Below are positions 1 through 5,860 of a DNA stretch of 16,332 nt, piece after piece; position 1 is the first letter of the stretch, and each line of letters opens with the position of its first letter. The position numbers and the translations under genes are program-made. Origin of the DNA: Nitrospirae bacterium CG2_30_53_67 (GTDB taxonomy: Bacteria > CG2-30-53-67). The notes under the pieces are model-generated. The model ran no database searches, was not told the DNA's origin, and saw nothing but the letters and a program-made list of their open reading frames with translations. The stretch spans positions 1 through 16,332 of the forward strand of contig MNYV01000073.1 in NCBI GenBank assembly GCA_001873285.1, read 5' to 3'.

Positions 1-45
1 TCCCACCAGGGGAGGGGGAATATAACTTAGACCATCAAGTTTGGT

Positions 46-59
46 AGTCGGGGAATGAC
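46..59. repeat. 14-nt fragment of a dispersed intergenic repeat
   Basis: The 14 bases agtcggggaatgac are the exact reverse complement of positions 3512-3525, which form the left arm of the inverted repeat at 3520-3602. It is probably a remnant of the same dispersed palindromic family. The rest of 1-79 has no recognisable gene. One frame is open from base 1 to a TAG at 28-30 and could be the tail of an upstream gene. Confidence 0.4.
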
Positions 60-79
60 AAGGTTGGTTATCGGATAAT

Positions 80-625
80 ATGAAAACAACAGAGAAAGAA
101 AAAAGCTCACTGGGCCTTTTGGAACGTCTCTACGTGGGCGAAGTGGTGAAGGGGCTCGCGATCACGGCAAGGCACTTCTTTCGCAATCTCTTCATTCATA
201 CGGCGCACCTGTTCGGCCTGATGAAAAGCAAGAAGGGGGCCGTGACCATCCAGTATCCTGAAGAGCGCCGGGTCATCCCCGCCGGATACCGGGCCCGGCA
301 TCGTCTGGTCCAAAGGGAAGACGGTTCCCCAAGGTGTGTGGCCTGCATGCTTTGCCCCACCATCTGTCCGGCGCAGTGCATCCATGTCCGCGCCGGTGAA
401 AGCCGGGACCCTGCCATCGAGAAATATCCTGTGGAGTTTAATATTGTTCTGGACCGCTGTATCATGTGCGGCCTCTGTGTGGAGGCCTGCCCCGTGGATG
501 CCATCCGCATGGACACAGGCATCGTGGAGATGTCCGCCTATGACCGGGAGGAGTTTGTCAATCGCAGGGATCTTCTTCTGAGCATGCACCCGCAAAAGCC
601 CCCGCTCCCTGAAACCCGTCTATGA
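80..625 (+). CDS. nuoI: NADH-quinone oxidoreductase subunit I (NuoI-type 2x[4Fe-4S] protein)
   Basis: This is the complex-I ferredoxin-like subunit, which carries electrons through clusters N6a and N6b in the peripheral arm towards quinone. The 181-residue protein has two classical 4Fe-4S motifs: Cys86, 89, 92 and 96 followed by Pro, and Cys127, 130, 133 and 137 followed by Pro. An N-terminal amphipathic stretch (about residues 14-48) and the segment around VTIQYPEERR and YRARHRLVQRED before the first motif are typical of NuoI. Length is normal for the family. The ATG at 80 has only a weak SD; the AAGG at 59-62 is too far away. No nuoH precedes it within the visible 79 nt and no nuoJ follows, since the next gene is a toxin-antitoxin pair. 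It is therefore the last gene of a rearranged nuo cluster or an orphan copy. An assignment to another ferredoxin-type subunit is less likely. Confidence 0.88.
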   Translation: MKTTEKEKSSLGLLERLYVGEVVKGLAITARHFFRNLFIHTAHLFGLMKSKKGAVTIQYPEERRVIPAGYRARHRLVQREDGSPRCVACMLCPTICPAQCIHVRAGESRDPAIEKYPVEFNIVLDRCIMCGLCVEACPVDAIRMDTGIVEMSAYDREEFVNRRDLLLSMHPQKPPLPETRL

Positions 626-644
626 AATTGTGATCAGTGACTTT

Positions 645-672
645 TGTGATCCCTCACACCAAATATTTTTTT
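645..672 (+). terminator. possible weak terminator after nuoI
   Basis: A short inverted repeat, TGTGA (645-649) and TCACA (654-658), is followed after 7 nt by a run of seven T (666-672). The stem is only 5 bp and its distance from the T-run is not ideal, so termination is plausible but weakly supported. A direct copy of TGTGATC also occurs at 630-636. Confidence 0.25.
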
Positions 673-732
673 GAAGGTATGAAAGTTTATGGGTATTTCC
701 CTGCTATGCTTGTAAGAGCAAATTCATAGTGC

Positions 733-775
733 GACATTATAATGTCTTGACATAACAACGTCATAGCGCTAAACT
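733..775 (+). promoter_or_regulatory. relBE-type promoter with palindromic operator
   Basis: A perfect 14-bp palindrome GACATTATAATGTC (733-746) directly abuts a perfect -35 box TTGACA (747-752). After a 17-nt spacer comes TAAACT (770-775, 4/6 of the -10 consensus). Another GACAT half-site overlaps the -35 box. This layout suits autorepression by a dimeric antitoxin bound alone or with its toxin, as is known for RelBE/CopG modules. The predicted transcription start (about 782) lies right before the SD GGAGGTGA at 783-790, so the leader would be very short. Confidence 0.6.
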
Positions 776-795
776 CAGCCATGGAGGTGACGAAA

Positions 796-1026
796 ATGAG
801 TGAAGCAAAACGGTCCACTATCTATTTTAAGCCGGAACTTCACCGGGCCCTGCGATTGAAGGCGGTTCATACCCAGCGCAGTCTGTCTGACATCGTGAAT
901 GACGCAGTTCGGGTCATCCTGAGAGAGGATCAGGAAGATCTCGCTGCATTCGATGATCGTGCGAAGGAGCCCGCCATAACTTACGAGGCGTTGTTAAAAG
1001 ATTTGAAGGCCCATGGCAAGATATAG
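796..1026 (+). CDS. RelB/CopG-like ribbon-helix-helix antitoxin
   Basis: This 76-residue protein is the predicted antitoxin of the adjoining RelE-type toxin and should bind both the toxin and the promoter palindrome at 733-746. The N-terminal half (residues about 5-45: beta strand STIYFKPELH, then two helices around ALRLKAVHTQRSLSDIVNDAVRVIL) has the ribbon-helix-helix pattern of CopG-like regulators. The acidic C-terminal tail would wrap the toxin. Translation is placed at ATG 796, not at the in-frame ATG 781, because the strong SD GGAGGTGA (783-790) lies 5 nt before 796 and would fall inside the gene if 781 were used. The stop codon overlaps the toxin start by 14 nt, a classical coupled arrangement. 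Confidence 0.85.
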   Translation: MSEAKRSTIYFKPELHRALRLKAVHTQRSLSDIVNDAVRVILREDQEDLAAFDDRAKEPAITYEALLKDLKAHGKI

Positions 1027-1276
1027 ACTGATATTCAAGAAATCCGTTGCCAAGGATCTTCGTGGTATTCCGAACAAGGATGTCGTTCGGATTCTTAAAT
1101 GCTTCGATTTGCTGGCTAAGGATCCGCGGGCGCCGGGCTGTGAGAAATTGTCCGGTCAGGAGAGGTATCGTGTCCGTCAAGGTGTCTACCGCATCATCTA
1201 CGAAATCAGGGATGACATGCTCGTGGTCATCGTAGTAAAAGTTGGTCATCGGCGCGATGGGCATAAGAGCAGGTAG
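1013..1276 (+). CDS. RelE/ParE-superfamily toxin
   Basis: This 87-residue basic protein has the RelE/ParE pattern: an N-terminal strand (YRLIFKKSVAKDLRGIP), helices with a KLSGQERYRVRQG core, and strands YRIIYEIRDD and LVVIVVKVGHRRD. RelE toxins cut mRNA in the ribosomal A site and ParE toxins poison gyrase. The YRVRQGVYRIIYEI and VGHR motifs favour the RelE branch. The C-terminal Tyr used by E. coli RelE is not apparent, since the tail reads VGHRRDGHKSR, so catalytic detail is uncertain. It overlaps the antitoxin by 14 nt and must be co-transcribed and translationally coupled with it. Confidence 0.85.
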   Translation: MARYRLIFKKSVAKDLRGIPNKDVVRILKCFDLLAKDPRAPGCEKLSGQERYRVRQGVYRIIYEIRDDMLVVIVVKVGHRRDGHKSR

Positions 1277-1288
1277 CTTCGGCGCTTA

Positions 1289-1469
1289 GTGGTCCTGTTC
1301 GTAAATATGGTAACGTACCGACTTGTACTCGGTTTACCGGTAGAGGGTCGTAGGGCGGTCTCATCAAGGCGCGCGACTGAGGCGTACCCTCTGGTACACC
1401 GCAAGGAGCGGAACGCTAATGAGACCGCCATACGGCCTCGAATGCCGCCGTATTTACGAATAGGGCCAC
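1289..1469. repeat. MITE-like palindromic repeat, copy 1 (181 bp)
   Basis: This non-coding element matches 13167-13328 almost base for base, except for 21 extra bases (1322-1342). Its ends are inverted: GTGGTCCTGTTCGTAAATA at the left and the complement of GTGGCCCTATTCGTAAATA at the right. Inside, an inner stem pairs 1350-1365 with 1418-1433 and encloses hairpins GTACC/GGTAC (1384-1397) and CCGC/GCGG (1399-1411), giving a cloverleaf-like fold. The 21-nt extra segment forms its own hairpin (ACCGA 1317-1321 with TCGGT 1329-1333). No transposase is encoded. It fills most of the roughly 300-bp gap between the toxin gene and the dehydratase gene. Short ORFs inside it are not credible genes. Confidence 0.8.
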
Positions 1470-1532
1470 TCAGGAACCTTCCTGTTTGACGGCAGATAAA
1501 CATTAGATATTACGGGGGTCAGAACCCTTCAT

Positions 1533-1572
1533 CATGTCCCATGTTGACATGGCAGGGGCAGTGTTGTAGAGT
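1533..1572 (+). promoter_or_regulatory. possible promoter/operator of the dehydratase gene
   Basis: Overlapping inverted repeats CATGTC/GACATG (1533-1538 and 1546-1551) and CCATG/CATGG (1539-1543 and 1548-1552) surround a perfect TTGACA (1544-1549). After 17 nt comes TAGAGT (1567-1572, 4/6). If used, the transcript would begin almost at the ATG at 1580. A second weak candidate is TTGACG about 55 nt further upstream. This is a pattern-based prediction only. Confidence 0.3.
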
Positions 1573-1579
1573 GCATTTC

Positions 1580-2593
1580 ATGGAACAGAAGAAGGTCGGG
1601 TTTACCACCAGCATCCCAGTCGAAGTCCTCTTCGCGGCCGGCCGTATTCCGGTAGATCTGAACAACATCTTTATCGAGGATCCCGAAGCCGGCCTTCGTG
1701 TGGAGGAGGCCGAGACCCGGGGATTCCCGAGGAACACCTGTGGATGGATCAAGGGGATCTATGCGGCGGCCCGAGTCCGGCATCTGTCCGAGATCGTGGC
1801 CGTGACCCAGGGAGACTGCAGCAATACCCAGGCCCTCATGGAGGTCTTTGAGGAAGAGGGGATCCGCATATTTCCTTTTGCCTTTCCCTACGACCGGGAC
1901 CACGACCTGCTCCGCCTTCAGATAGAGAAGATGGCTGAGCATTTCGGCGCCTCATGGGGGGAAGCGCAGAAAGTCAAGGAGGCCCTGGACCGGGTTCGGG
2001 AAAAGATCAGGGTGATAGACCGTGAGACCTGGGAGGGGAACCGGGTAACCGGTCAGGAGAACCATATCTATCAGGTCTGCTCAAGTGATTTCCGGGGTGA
2101 CCCCTTGGCATACGAAAAGGATCTCGACCGCTTCCTGGCGGAAGTCCAAGAACGGCGTCCGTTTCCGGACGGGCCCCGCATCGGGTTTATCGGCGTCCCC
2201 CCCATCACGCGGGGGATCTATGACTTTATCGAAGAGGCCGGGGCCAGGGTGGTTTTCAATGAGATCCAGCGCCAGTTCGCCATGCCGTACGAGACCGAGG
2301 ACCTGGTGGAGCAGTACCTCCACTACACCTATCCCTACAGCGTGTACGGCCGGATTGAAGATATCACGGCCCAGATCCGAATGCGCGGGATCCAGGGGGT
2401 GATCCATTACGTTCAGGCCTTCTGCTTCCGGCAGATCGAAGACATCCTGTTCAGGAAAAAGCTGAATGTCCCGGTGCTGACCCTCGAGGGGGATAAGCCC
2501 GGGCCCCTCGACCAGAGGACCAGGATCCGGATCGAGGCGTTCCTGGAGATGCTTCAGACGGACCGTTCCTGCATGCCGGTTTTTGGAGGGTGA
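1580..2593 (+). CDS. 2-hydroxyacyl-CoA dehydratase / benzoyl-CoA reductase family subunit (HgdB-like)
   Basis: This 337-residue member of the HgdB/FldC/BcrB-type family belongs to enzymes that bind a [4Fe-4S] cluster through three Cys and do radical ketyl or Birch-type chemistry when fed electrons by an ATP-driven activator. Cys54 (RNTCGWIKG), Cys80 (TQGDCSNT) and Cys282 (YVQAFCFRQIED) are the likely cluster ligands; Cys167 lies in CSSDFRGD. The C-terminal VPVLTLEGDKPGPLDQRTRIRIEAF segment is family-typical. ATG 1580 is chosen over ATG 1541 because family similarity starts at KKVGFTTSIPVEVLFAAG and neither start has a strong SD. There is no partner subunit and no activator ATPase next to it, so the substrate cannot be told and the protein may have another cluster-based role. 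The exported protein gene downstream follows after 1 nt. Confidence 0.82.
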   Translation: MEQKKVGFTTSIPVEVLFAAGRIPVDLNNIFIEDPEAGLRVEEAETRGFPRNTCGWIKGIYAAARVRHLSEIVAVTQGDCSNTQALMEVFEEEGIRIFPFAFPYDRDHDLLRLQIEKMAEHFGASWGEAQKVKEALDRVREKIRVIDRETWEGNRVTGQENHIYQVCSSDFRGDPLAYEKDLDRFLAEVQERRPFPDGPRIGFIGVPPITRGIYDFIEEAGARVVFNEIQRQFAMPYETEDLVEQYLHYTYPYSVYGRIEDITAQIRMRGIQGVIHYVQAFCFRQIEDILFRKKLNVPVLTLEGDKPGPLDQRTRIRIEAFLEMLQTDRSCMPVFGG

Positions 2594-2594
2594 G

Positions 2595-3470
2595 TTGTCG
2601 CACTTACGGATCCTTTGTGCCGCTTTAGTGTTTTTTTGCTTTTTCCCCGGTCCGGTTTCGGCGGGGAAAATCGTTCAGGGCTCAGGGACCGGTGTCATCC
2701 TCAGAGGGGATGTAGAGGGAGCCAGAAACAGGGCCCTTGACAAGGCCTTGAGGAACGCGATCCAGGAATCGCTCTCCGGCATCCTCAATTATACCGAAGC
2801 TCCGGACCAGGACAAGGCTTACGAGAAGATCCTCTCCACGGACCCGTTCTATTATATCGAATGGTACCGGTTCGTATTGGATGCCCGCGTCGAAAACCTC
2901 TACAAGATTGAACTGGAGGCCTCTGTCTCCGAGGATAAGGTTAAGAAAAGGCTTTCGGACATCGGGGTGATTCCTCACGCCAGTGAGTCCCTTCGACTCG
3001 GGATACTGATCACAAACAGGATAAACGTCTCATTACCTATAGGCATGTTTTCAGAGGCTGGAGAAGATTTTACCGGTTTTGCCGGCCAGCAGTTCCATGT
3101 GCGAGGTTTTCAAGTCATGGATGGCCCGCTCTCCGTGGACAACACCCCGGAGAGTTTTGAAAAGCTGCGTGAGAATAACCAGCTCACCGCCATCCAGGGA
3201 CGAAGACTGGGTGTTGATGCGGTGGTGCTCGGTCAAGTGGAGATCGGCAAAGAGACGGATCGACCGGGTACGGACCGCTCAGAGAATTATCATGTTGAAA
3301 TCTGGGTCAGGGCCATCCGCTCCAGGGATGCCGCCGTTCTCGGACTCAGAGAGGGGGATTTTATTCTGGAGAAGAACGCATCCAGGGCCATGTCCCGGCA
3401 GCAGGTCTACCAGCATTTTGACTCTCTGCTTGCCTTGATCGGCAAAGATATTTATGAGAATGCGAAGTAG
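2595..3470 (+). CDS. exported protein with FlgT N-terminal-like domain
   Basis: This 291-residue protein has a clear signal peptide (hydrophobic core ILCAALVFFCFF, cleavage predicted near PVSA-GK) and is probably periplasmic. Mature residues from about 24 to 130 (GSGTGVILRGDVEGARNRALDKALRNAIQESL) resemble the N-terminal domain of flagellar assembly protein T and related LPP20-like envelope proteins. The remainder (LRLGILITNRI, then RRLGVDAVVLGQVEIG) looks like a Rossmann-like envelope domain. The start is set at TTG 2595 because the SD GGAGGG (2585-2590) lies 4 nt before it. It begins 1 nt after the dehydratase stop, so the two are co-translated. No flagellar gene is nearby, so a flagellar role is not supported by context. 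Confidence 0.65.
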   Translation: MSHLRILCAALVFFCFFPGPVSAGKIVQGSGTGVILRGDVEGARNRALDKALRNAIQESLSGILNYTEAPDQDKAYEKILSTDPFYYIEWYRFVLDARVENLYKIELEASVSEDKVKKRLSDIGVIPHASESLRLGILITNRINVSLPIGMFSEAGEDFTGFAGQQFHVRGFQVMDGPLSVDNTPESFEKLRENNQLTAIQGRRLGVDAVVLGQVEIGKETDRPGTDRSENYHVEIWVRAIRSRDAAVLGLREGDFILEKNASRAMSRQQVYQHFDSLLALIGKDIYENAK

Positions 3471-3519
3471 GGAAATGGGGGTCAGACACCCATTAGCATT
3501 TCTCTGAGAGCGTCATTCC

Positions 3520-3602
3520 CCGACTGGATCGGGGAACCCAGACAAAATATAAGGAGTGGATGCTCCGGTTGGCCCTGTCCTCCGATCCCCCGATCCAGTC
3601 GG
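3520..3602. repeat. perfect 15-bp inverted repeat, dispersed-repeat type
   Basis: CCGACTGGATCGGGG (3520-3534) and its exact reverse complement (3588-3602) enclose 53 nt. The left flank (cgtcattcccc ... ggggaacccagacaaaa) resembles the widespread palindromic spacer family whose core reads gtcattccc ... gggaatccag. A partial copy lies at 46-59. It occupies the intergenic space before the tRNA gene; no ORF is supported here. Confidence 0.55.
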
Positions 3603-3645
3603 AGGGCAGGCATTTTTGTCGCAGACCCAATTCACAGAAATATTC

Positions 3646-3674
3646 TTGACAATTTAAGCGGAATTCATTAATTT
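3646..3674 (+). promoter_or_regulatory. tRNA-Met promoter
   Basis: A perfect -35 box TTGACA (3646-3651) is followed by 17 nt and an AT-rich -10-like TAATTT (3669-3674), about 20 nt before the tRNA 5' end. The -35 is strong and the -10 only moderate. Confidence 0.45.
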
Positions 3675-3694
3675 AAACGGTCTTGGTAGTTTGG

Positions 3695-3771
3695 GGCGGT
3701 GTAGCTCAGCCGGTCAGAGCATACGGCTCATATCCGTAGAGTCGCTGGTTCGAGTCCAGCCACCGCCACCA
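3695..3771 (+). tRNA. tRNA-Met (anticodon CAT, elongator type)
   Basis: The full 77-nt cloverleaf is visible. The acceptor stem GGCGGTG pairs with CACCGCC, and the D-arm GCTC/GAGC carries a GG-containing loop. The anticodon stem TACGG/CCGTA has the loop CTCATAT (anticodon CAT at 3735-3737). The T-arm GCTGG/CCAGC has the loop TTCGAGT, followed by discriminator A and an encoded CCA (3769-3771). A G1-C72 pair and the lack of three G-C pairs in the anticodon stem argue against the initiator. A lysidine-modified tRNA-Ile(CAT) is possible but less likely. Confidence 0.93.
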
Positions 3772-3805
3772 ATCTTCGTTCGAAACGTAGTGAGAACGAA
3801 GATTG
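3770..3805. repeat. 12-bp hairpin overlapping the tRNA 3' end
   Basis: CAATCTTCGTTC (3770-3781) and GAACGAAGATTG (3794-3805) form a perfect 12-bp stem with a 12-nt loop. Its left arm includes the last two bases of the tRNA CCA. No T-run follows, so it is not a standard intrinsic terminator. Part of it (tcgttcgaaacg, 3776-3787) is repeated in inverted orientation at 3863-3874. The stretch from 3772 to 4108 carries this hairpin, the long-range inverted copy, the twin hairpins at 3966-4012 and a REP-like block at about 4034-4072, with no credible gene. Confidence 0.6.
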
Positions 3806-3965
3806 TCACGGCGTAGTCGTCAGACGAAGCCGGACTTCAAATTCAGAATCAGACTCACACATCGTTTCGAACGACGCCTTGGCATTTATGATGGCGGAGT
3901 TAAAAACGAAGCTTCAATCCAATAAGTACACGCAAACAAACACCTTTTAATTGCATATAGGTAAA

Positions 3966-4012
3966 CCCCCGGCTCTGCCGGGGGACTCCCGGAGTTTGGC
4001 CATTCCGGGAGT
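3966..4012. repeat. twin adjacent hairpins
   Basis: CCCCCGGC-TCT-GCCGGGGG (3966-3984) is immediately followed by ACTCCCGGA (3985-3993), a 10-nt loop and TCCGGGAGT (4004-4012). Two strong GC-rich hairpins back to back, without a T-run, resemble REP/BIME-type or subterminal insertion-sequence structures more than a terminator. They lie about 100 bp downstream of the transposase stop codon. Confidence 0.5.
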
Positions 4013-4033
4013 ATGCAGTTAATCGAAATGCTT

Positions 4034-4072
4034 TACCCCTCACCCTTATCCTCTCCCACAAGGGGCGAGGGA
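4034..4072. repeat. REP-like dispersed block
   Basis: The stretch around tacccctcacccttatcctc and the following cacaaggggcgagggaac matches the general pattern of a very common intergenic repeat: ctcaccctnnccctctccc followed by ggggcgaggg. The outer bases form an imperfect inverted repeat (CCCTC with GAGGG). Recognition is from memory of such repeats, with no second copy in this window. Confidence 0.35.
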
Positions 4073-4108
4073 ACTGCCGGCGGGCATCCCCTCCCTTGAT
4101 GCTCATCT

Positions 4109-5860
4109 TTACCCATAACCGGGGTTGGATGAGACCGCAGGGGGGATATGTTGAGGTCGAAGCACAAAGGCGATGTACGCCTGGGTTATATCGTCAAGAC
4201 GCTGCAGCCCGCGCCAGAGGGTTTCCGTCCCTGGCTCGCCGTCCGATTTGCGGTTGAGGAAGCCGCCCAGCGTCACGACCATGATCATCGCCTGCCGGAG
4301 CGTGGGCGGCGCAGCCGGGACCACGGGGGTCTGATTCATGAAGCCGACAAGGGCTTTCCATGTTGCATCGTCAAAGTAAACCGTGCAGGGCACGTTCGGT
4401 GTTTCACGACCGAGCCAGGTGAGATGATGAATCCGCCACGCCACCACCATATCGATCGCCAGACAGTTTTCCAGACGCCGTGCTGTTCCCAGTTGCCTGT
4501 CCTCAATGCGGCAGCCGCTCTTGAGCACGCGGTGGTATATTTCAATGCCCCAGCGCTTGGTATAATAGGCAAGGGCGGCCTTTGCCTCCTCAAAGGAGGT
4601 CGTCGCCAGGGTGGTAAGCAGCATCCATTCGAGCGGTTCGATGCCGGCGGGCGCGTCGATCTCCTTGGCATGGACGGCATAAAGCGGCACATCGGGCAAA
4701 CCGGGTTTTCGATGAGGGGTCTTGAGGGTGACCGGGGCAAAGCGAACTTCGAGCCTCGCCGTCCGCAGAGTCCGATCCGGTCGCGGCGGCGCCGCCACCT
4801 CTACCACACCGGCAGGCTTCAGGGCATCCATGAAAGGCCACAGGCGCTGGATGTGCTCCTCATCGTCGGCGACGTTTCGATTGCGAGATCGTTCCGCCCG
4901 GATGAGCAGCTCGGCGCTTTTGCGGGTTTGGAGATGTTCGGCAAACAACTCATCGTCATCGGCCTCGCGGTCCGCCATCACGATAAGCTTCGTGTTGGGG
5001 CACCTGGCCTGGATTGCAGAGACGGCCAGGTAGCTCTTGAGCCATTTGAAGCTCTCTTTTCCTTCAATAGGCTTGCCGTGGCGCTCGTGCCGCTTGCCTG
5101 CCTCGTCTTCGTTTCGCGCCCAGCACTGCACATCGAGCAGACCGAGCGGGGTGCCCTCCGGCGTAAACGCCATGGTATCATGCAGCAGAAGTCCTATGCT
5201 TTTATCGCCCTGCGTGTTGATGGGACCGAGGCCGAGGGTTTCGGGATGGCTCGTGTAATTGAGGCTCGTGGTGTCCTGTACGACCAGGACGACTTCTTGG
5301 GCGCGCAGGCGTTGTTCAGTCGTCTCGAAGTGGGGCGACAGGATGGCATTCATACTAACCTGATCATTGTCGAAGAACCGGTAAGCCGCTTTTGCGGCGG
5401 CATCGGTGGCGCACGCCTGGGGGATGTTGTCGGCAGGCATAGCGAAAAAAGATCCGCCCAGTTGCATCAGTCGATTCCCCAGCCTTTTATCGCCCAACGC
5501 CGCGCCGCCGAACTCTTCCTCGGTCCAGTCGGCTGGTTCCCGGTACGGTGGTTTTTGACGAGTGGAAACGGTTCCATCCGCAAGCCGGCACAAGGTCGTT
5601 TTCCAATCATCGCAGAGGGGATACAGGTAGACATCTTTGGTCGTCGTTCCTGTTCCCTGACGGCCTCGACCCGTGGTGGCGCCCGCATAGTGCCAGTTGG
5701 CGGCGCGATAGCAGACCCCCGTAAACCGGCCTCGTTCTATAAAGGTCTCAAGCAAAACGGGGCCGATACGAATACCGTTCCTGCCAGTCCTCAGCGAGCC
5801 GTTTAGAGCACTGAGAAAGAACGTGGGAGGCCAGGCCCGGCACCTTGACCATGGGCGCAA
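4109..5860 (-). CDS. IS4-family (Tn5-like) transposase with N-terminal DUF4338 tail
   Basis: The 583-codon frame contains real coding sequence from about residue 33 onward; the first 32 residues are the out-of-frame reading of DUF4338. Residues 35-92 (VLLETFIERGRFTGVCYRAA..., GRGRQG, KDVYLYPL) are the end of a DUF4338 domain. Residues 112-180 (EEEFGGAALGDKRL, IPQACATDAAAKAAYRFF) form the Tn5-type DNA-binding domain. The DDE core has Asp196 (VVQDTTSLNYTS), Asp297 (VMADREADD) and a complete YREK signature: Tyr433, Arg436, Glu440, Lys447. The catalytic domain looks intact up to the natural C-terminus. The native start is lost, because the fusion partner lies in another frame (5748-6011) through one extra C at 5759-5762. 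It may be a pseudogene or, less likely, expressed by frameshifting. Confidence 0.8.
   Translation of the reverse strand: MRPWSRCRAWPPTFFLSALNGSLRTGRNGIRIGPVLLETFIERGRFTGVCYRAANWHYAGATTGRGRQGTGTTTKDVYLYPLCDDWKTTLCRLADGTVSTRQKPPYREPADWTEEEFGGAALGDKRLGNRLMQLGGSFFAMPADNIPQACATDAAAKAAYRFFDNDQVSMNAILSPHFETTEQRLRAQEVVLVVQDTTSLNYTSHPETLGLGPINTQGDKSIGLLLHDTMAFTPEGTPLGLLDVQCWARNEDEAGKRHERHGKPIEGKESFKWLKSYLAVSAIQARCPNTKLIVMADREADDDELFAEHLQTRKSAELLIRAERSRNRNVADDEEHIQRLWPFMDALKPAGVVEVAAPPRPDRTLRTARLEVRFAPVTLKTPHRKPGLPDVPLYAVHAKEIDAPAGIEPLEWMLLTTLATTSFEEAKAALAYYTKRWGIEIYHRVLKSGCRIEDRQLGTARRLENCLAIDMVVAWRIHHLTWLGRETPNVPCTVYFDDATWKALVGFMNQTPVVPAAPPTLRQAMIMVVTLGGFLNRKSDGEPGTETLWRGLQRLDDITQAYIAFVLRPQHIPPAVSSNPGYG

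Noticed and set aside
630-658. CRP-like site TGTGA...TCACA after nuoI
   Set aside because: The spacer between half-sites is 4 nt instead of 6, and it does not sit properly before a promoter.
1289-1469. CRISPR array or leader
   Set aside because: The element is a single palindromic unit with one distant second copy; there are no regularly spaced short repeats or cas genes.
3900-4106. 68-codon - frame after the transposase
   Set aside because: It reads through the twin hairpins and a common REP-like block; the translation is typical repeat-derived noise.
4148-5806. Long open frame of 552 codons on + opposite the transposase
   Set aside because: It is the antisense shadow of the transposase gene, whose - strand translation has clear catalytic motifs; the + translation has none.
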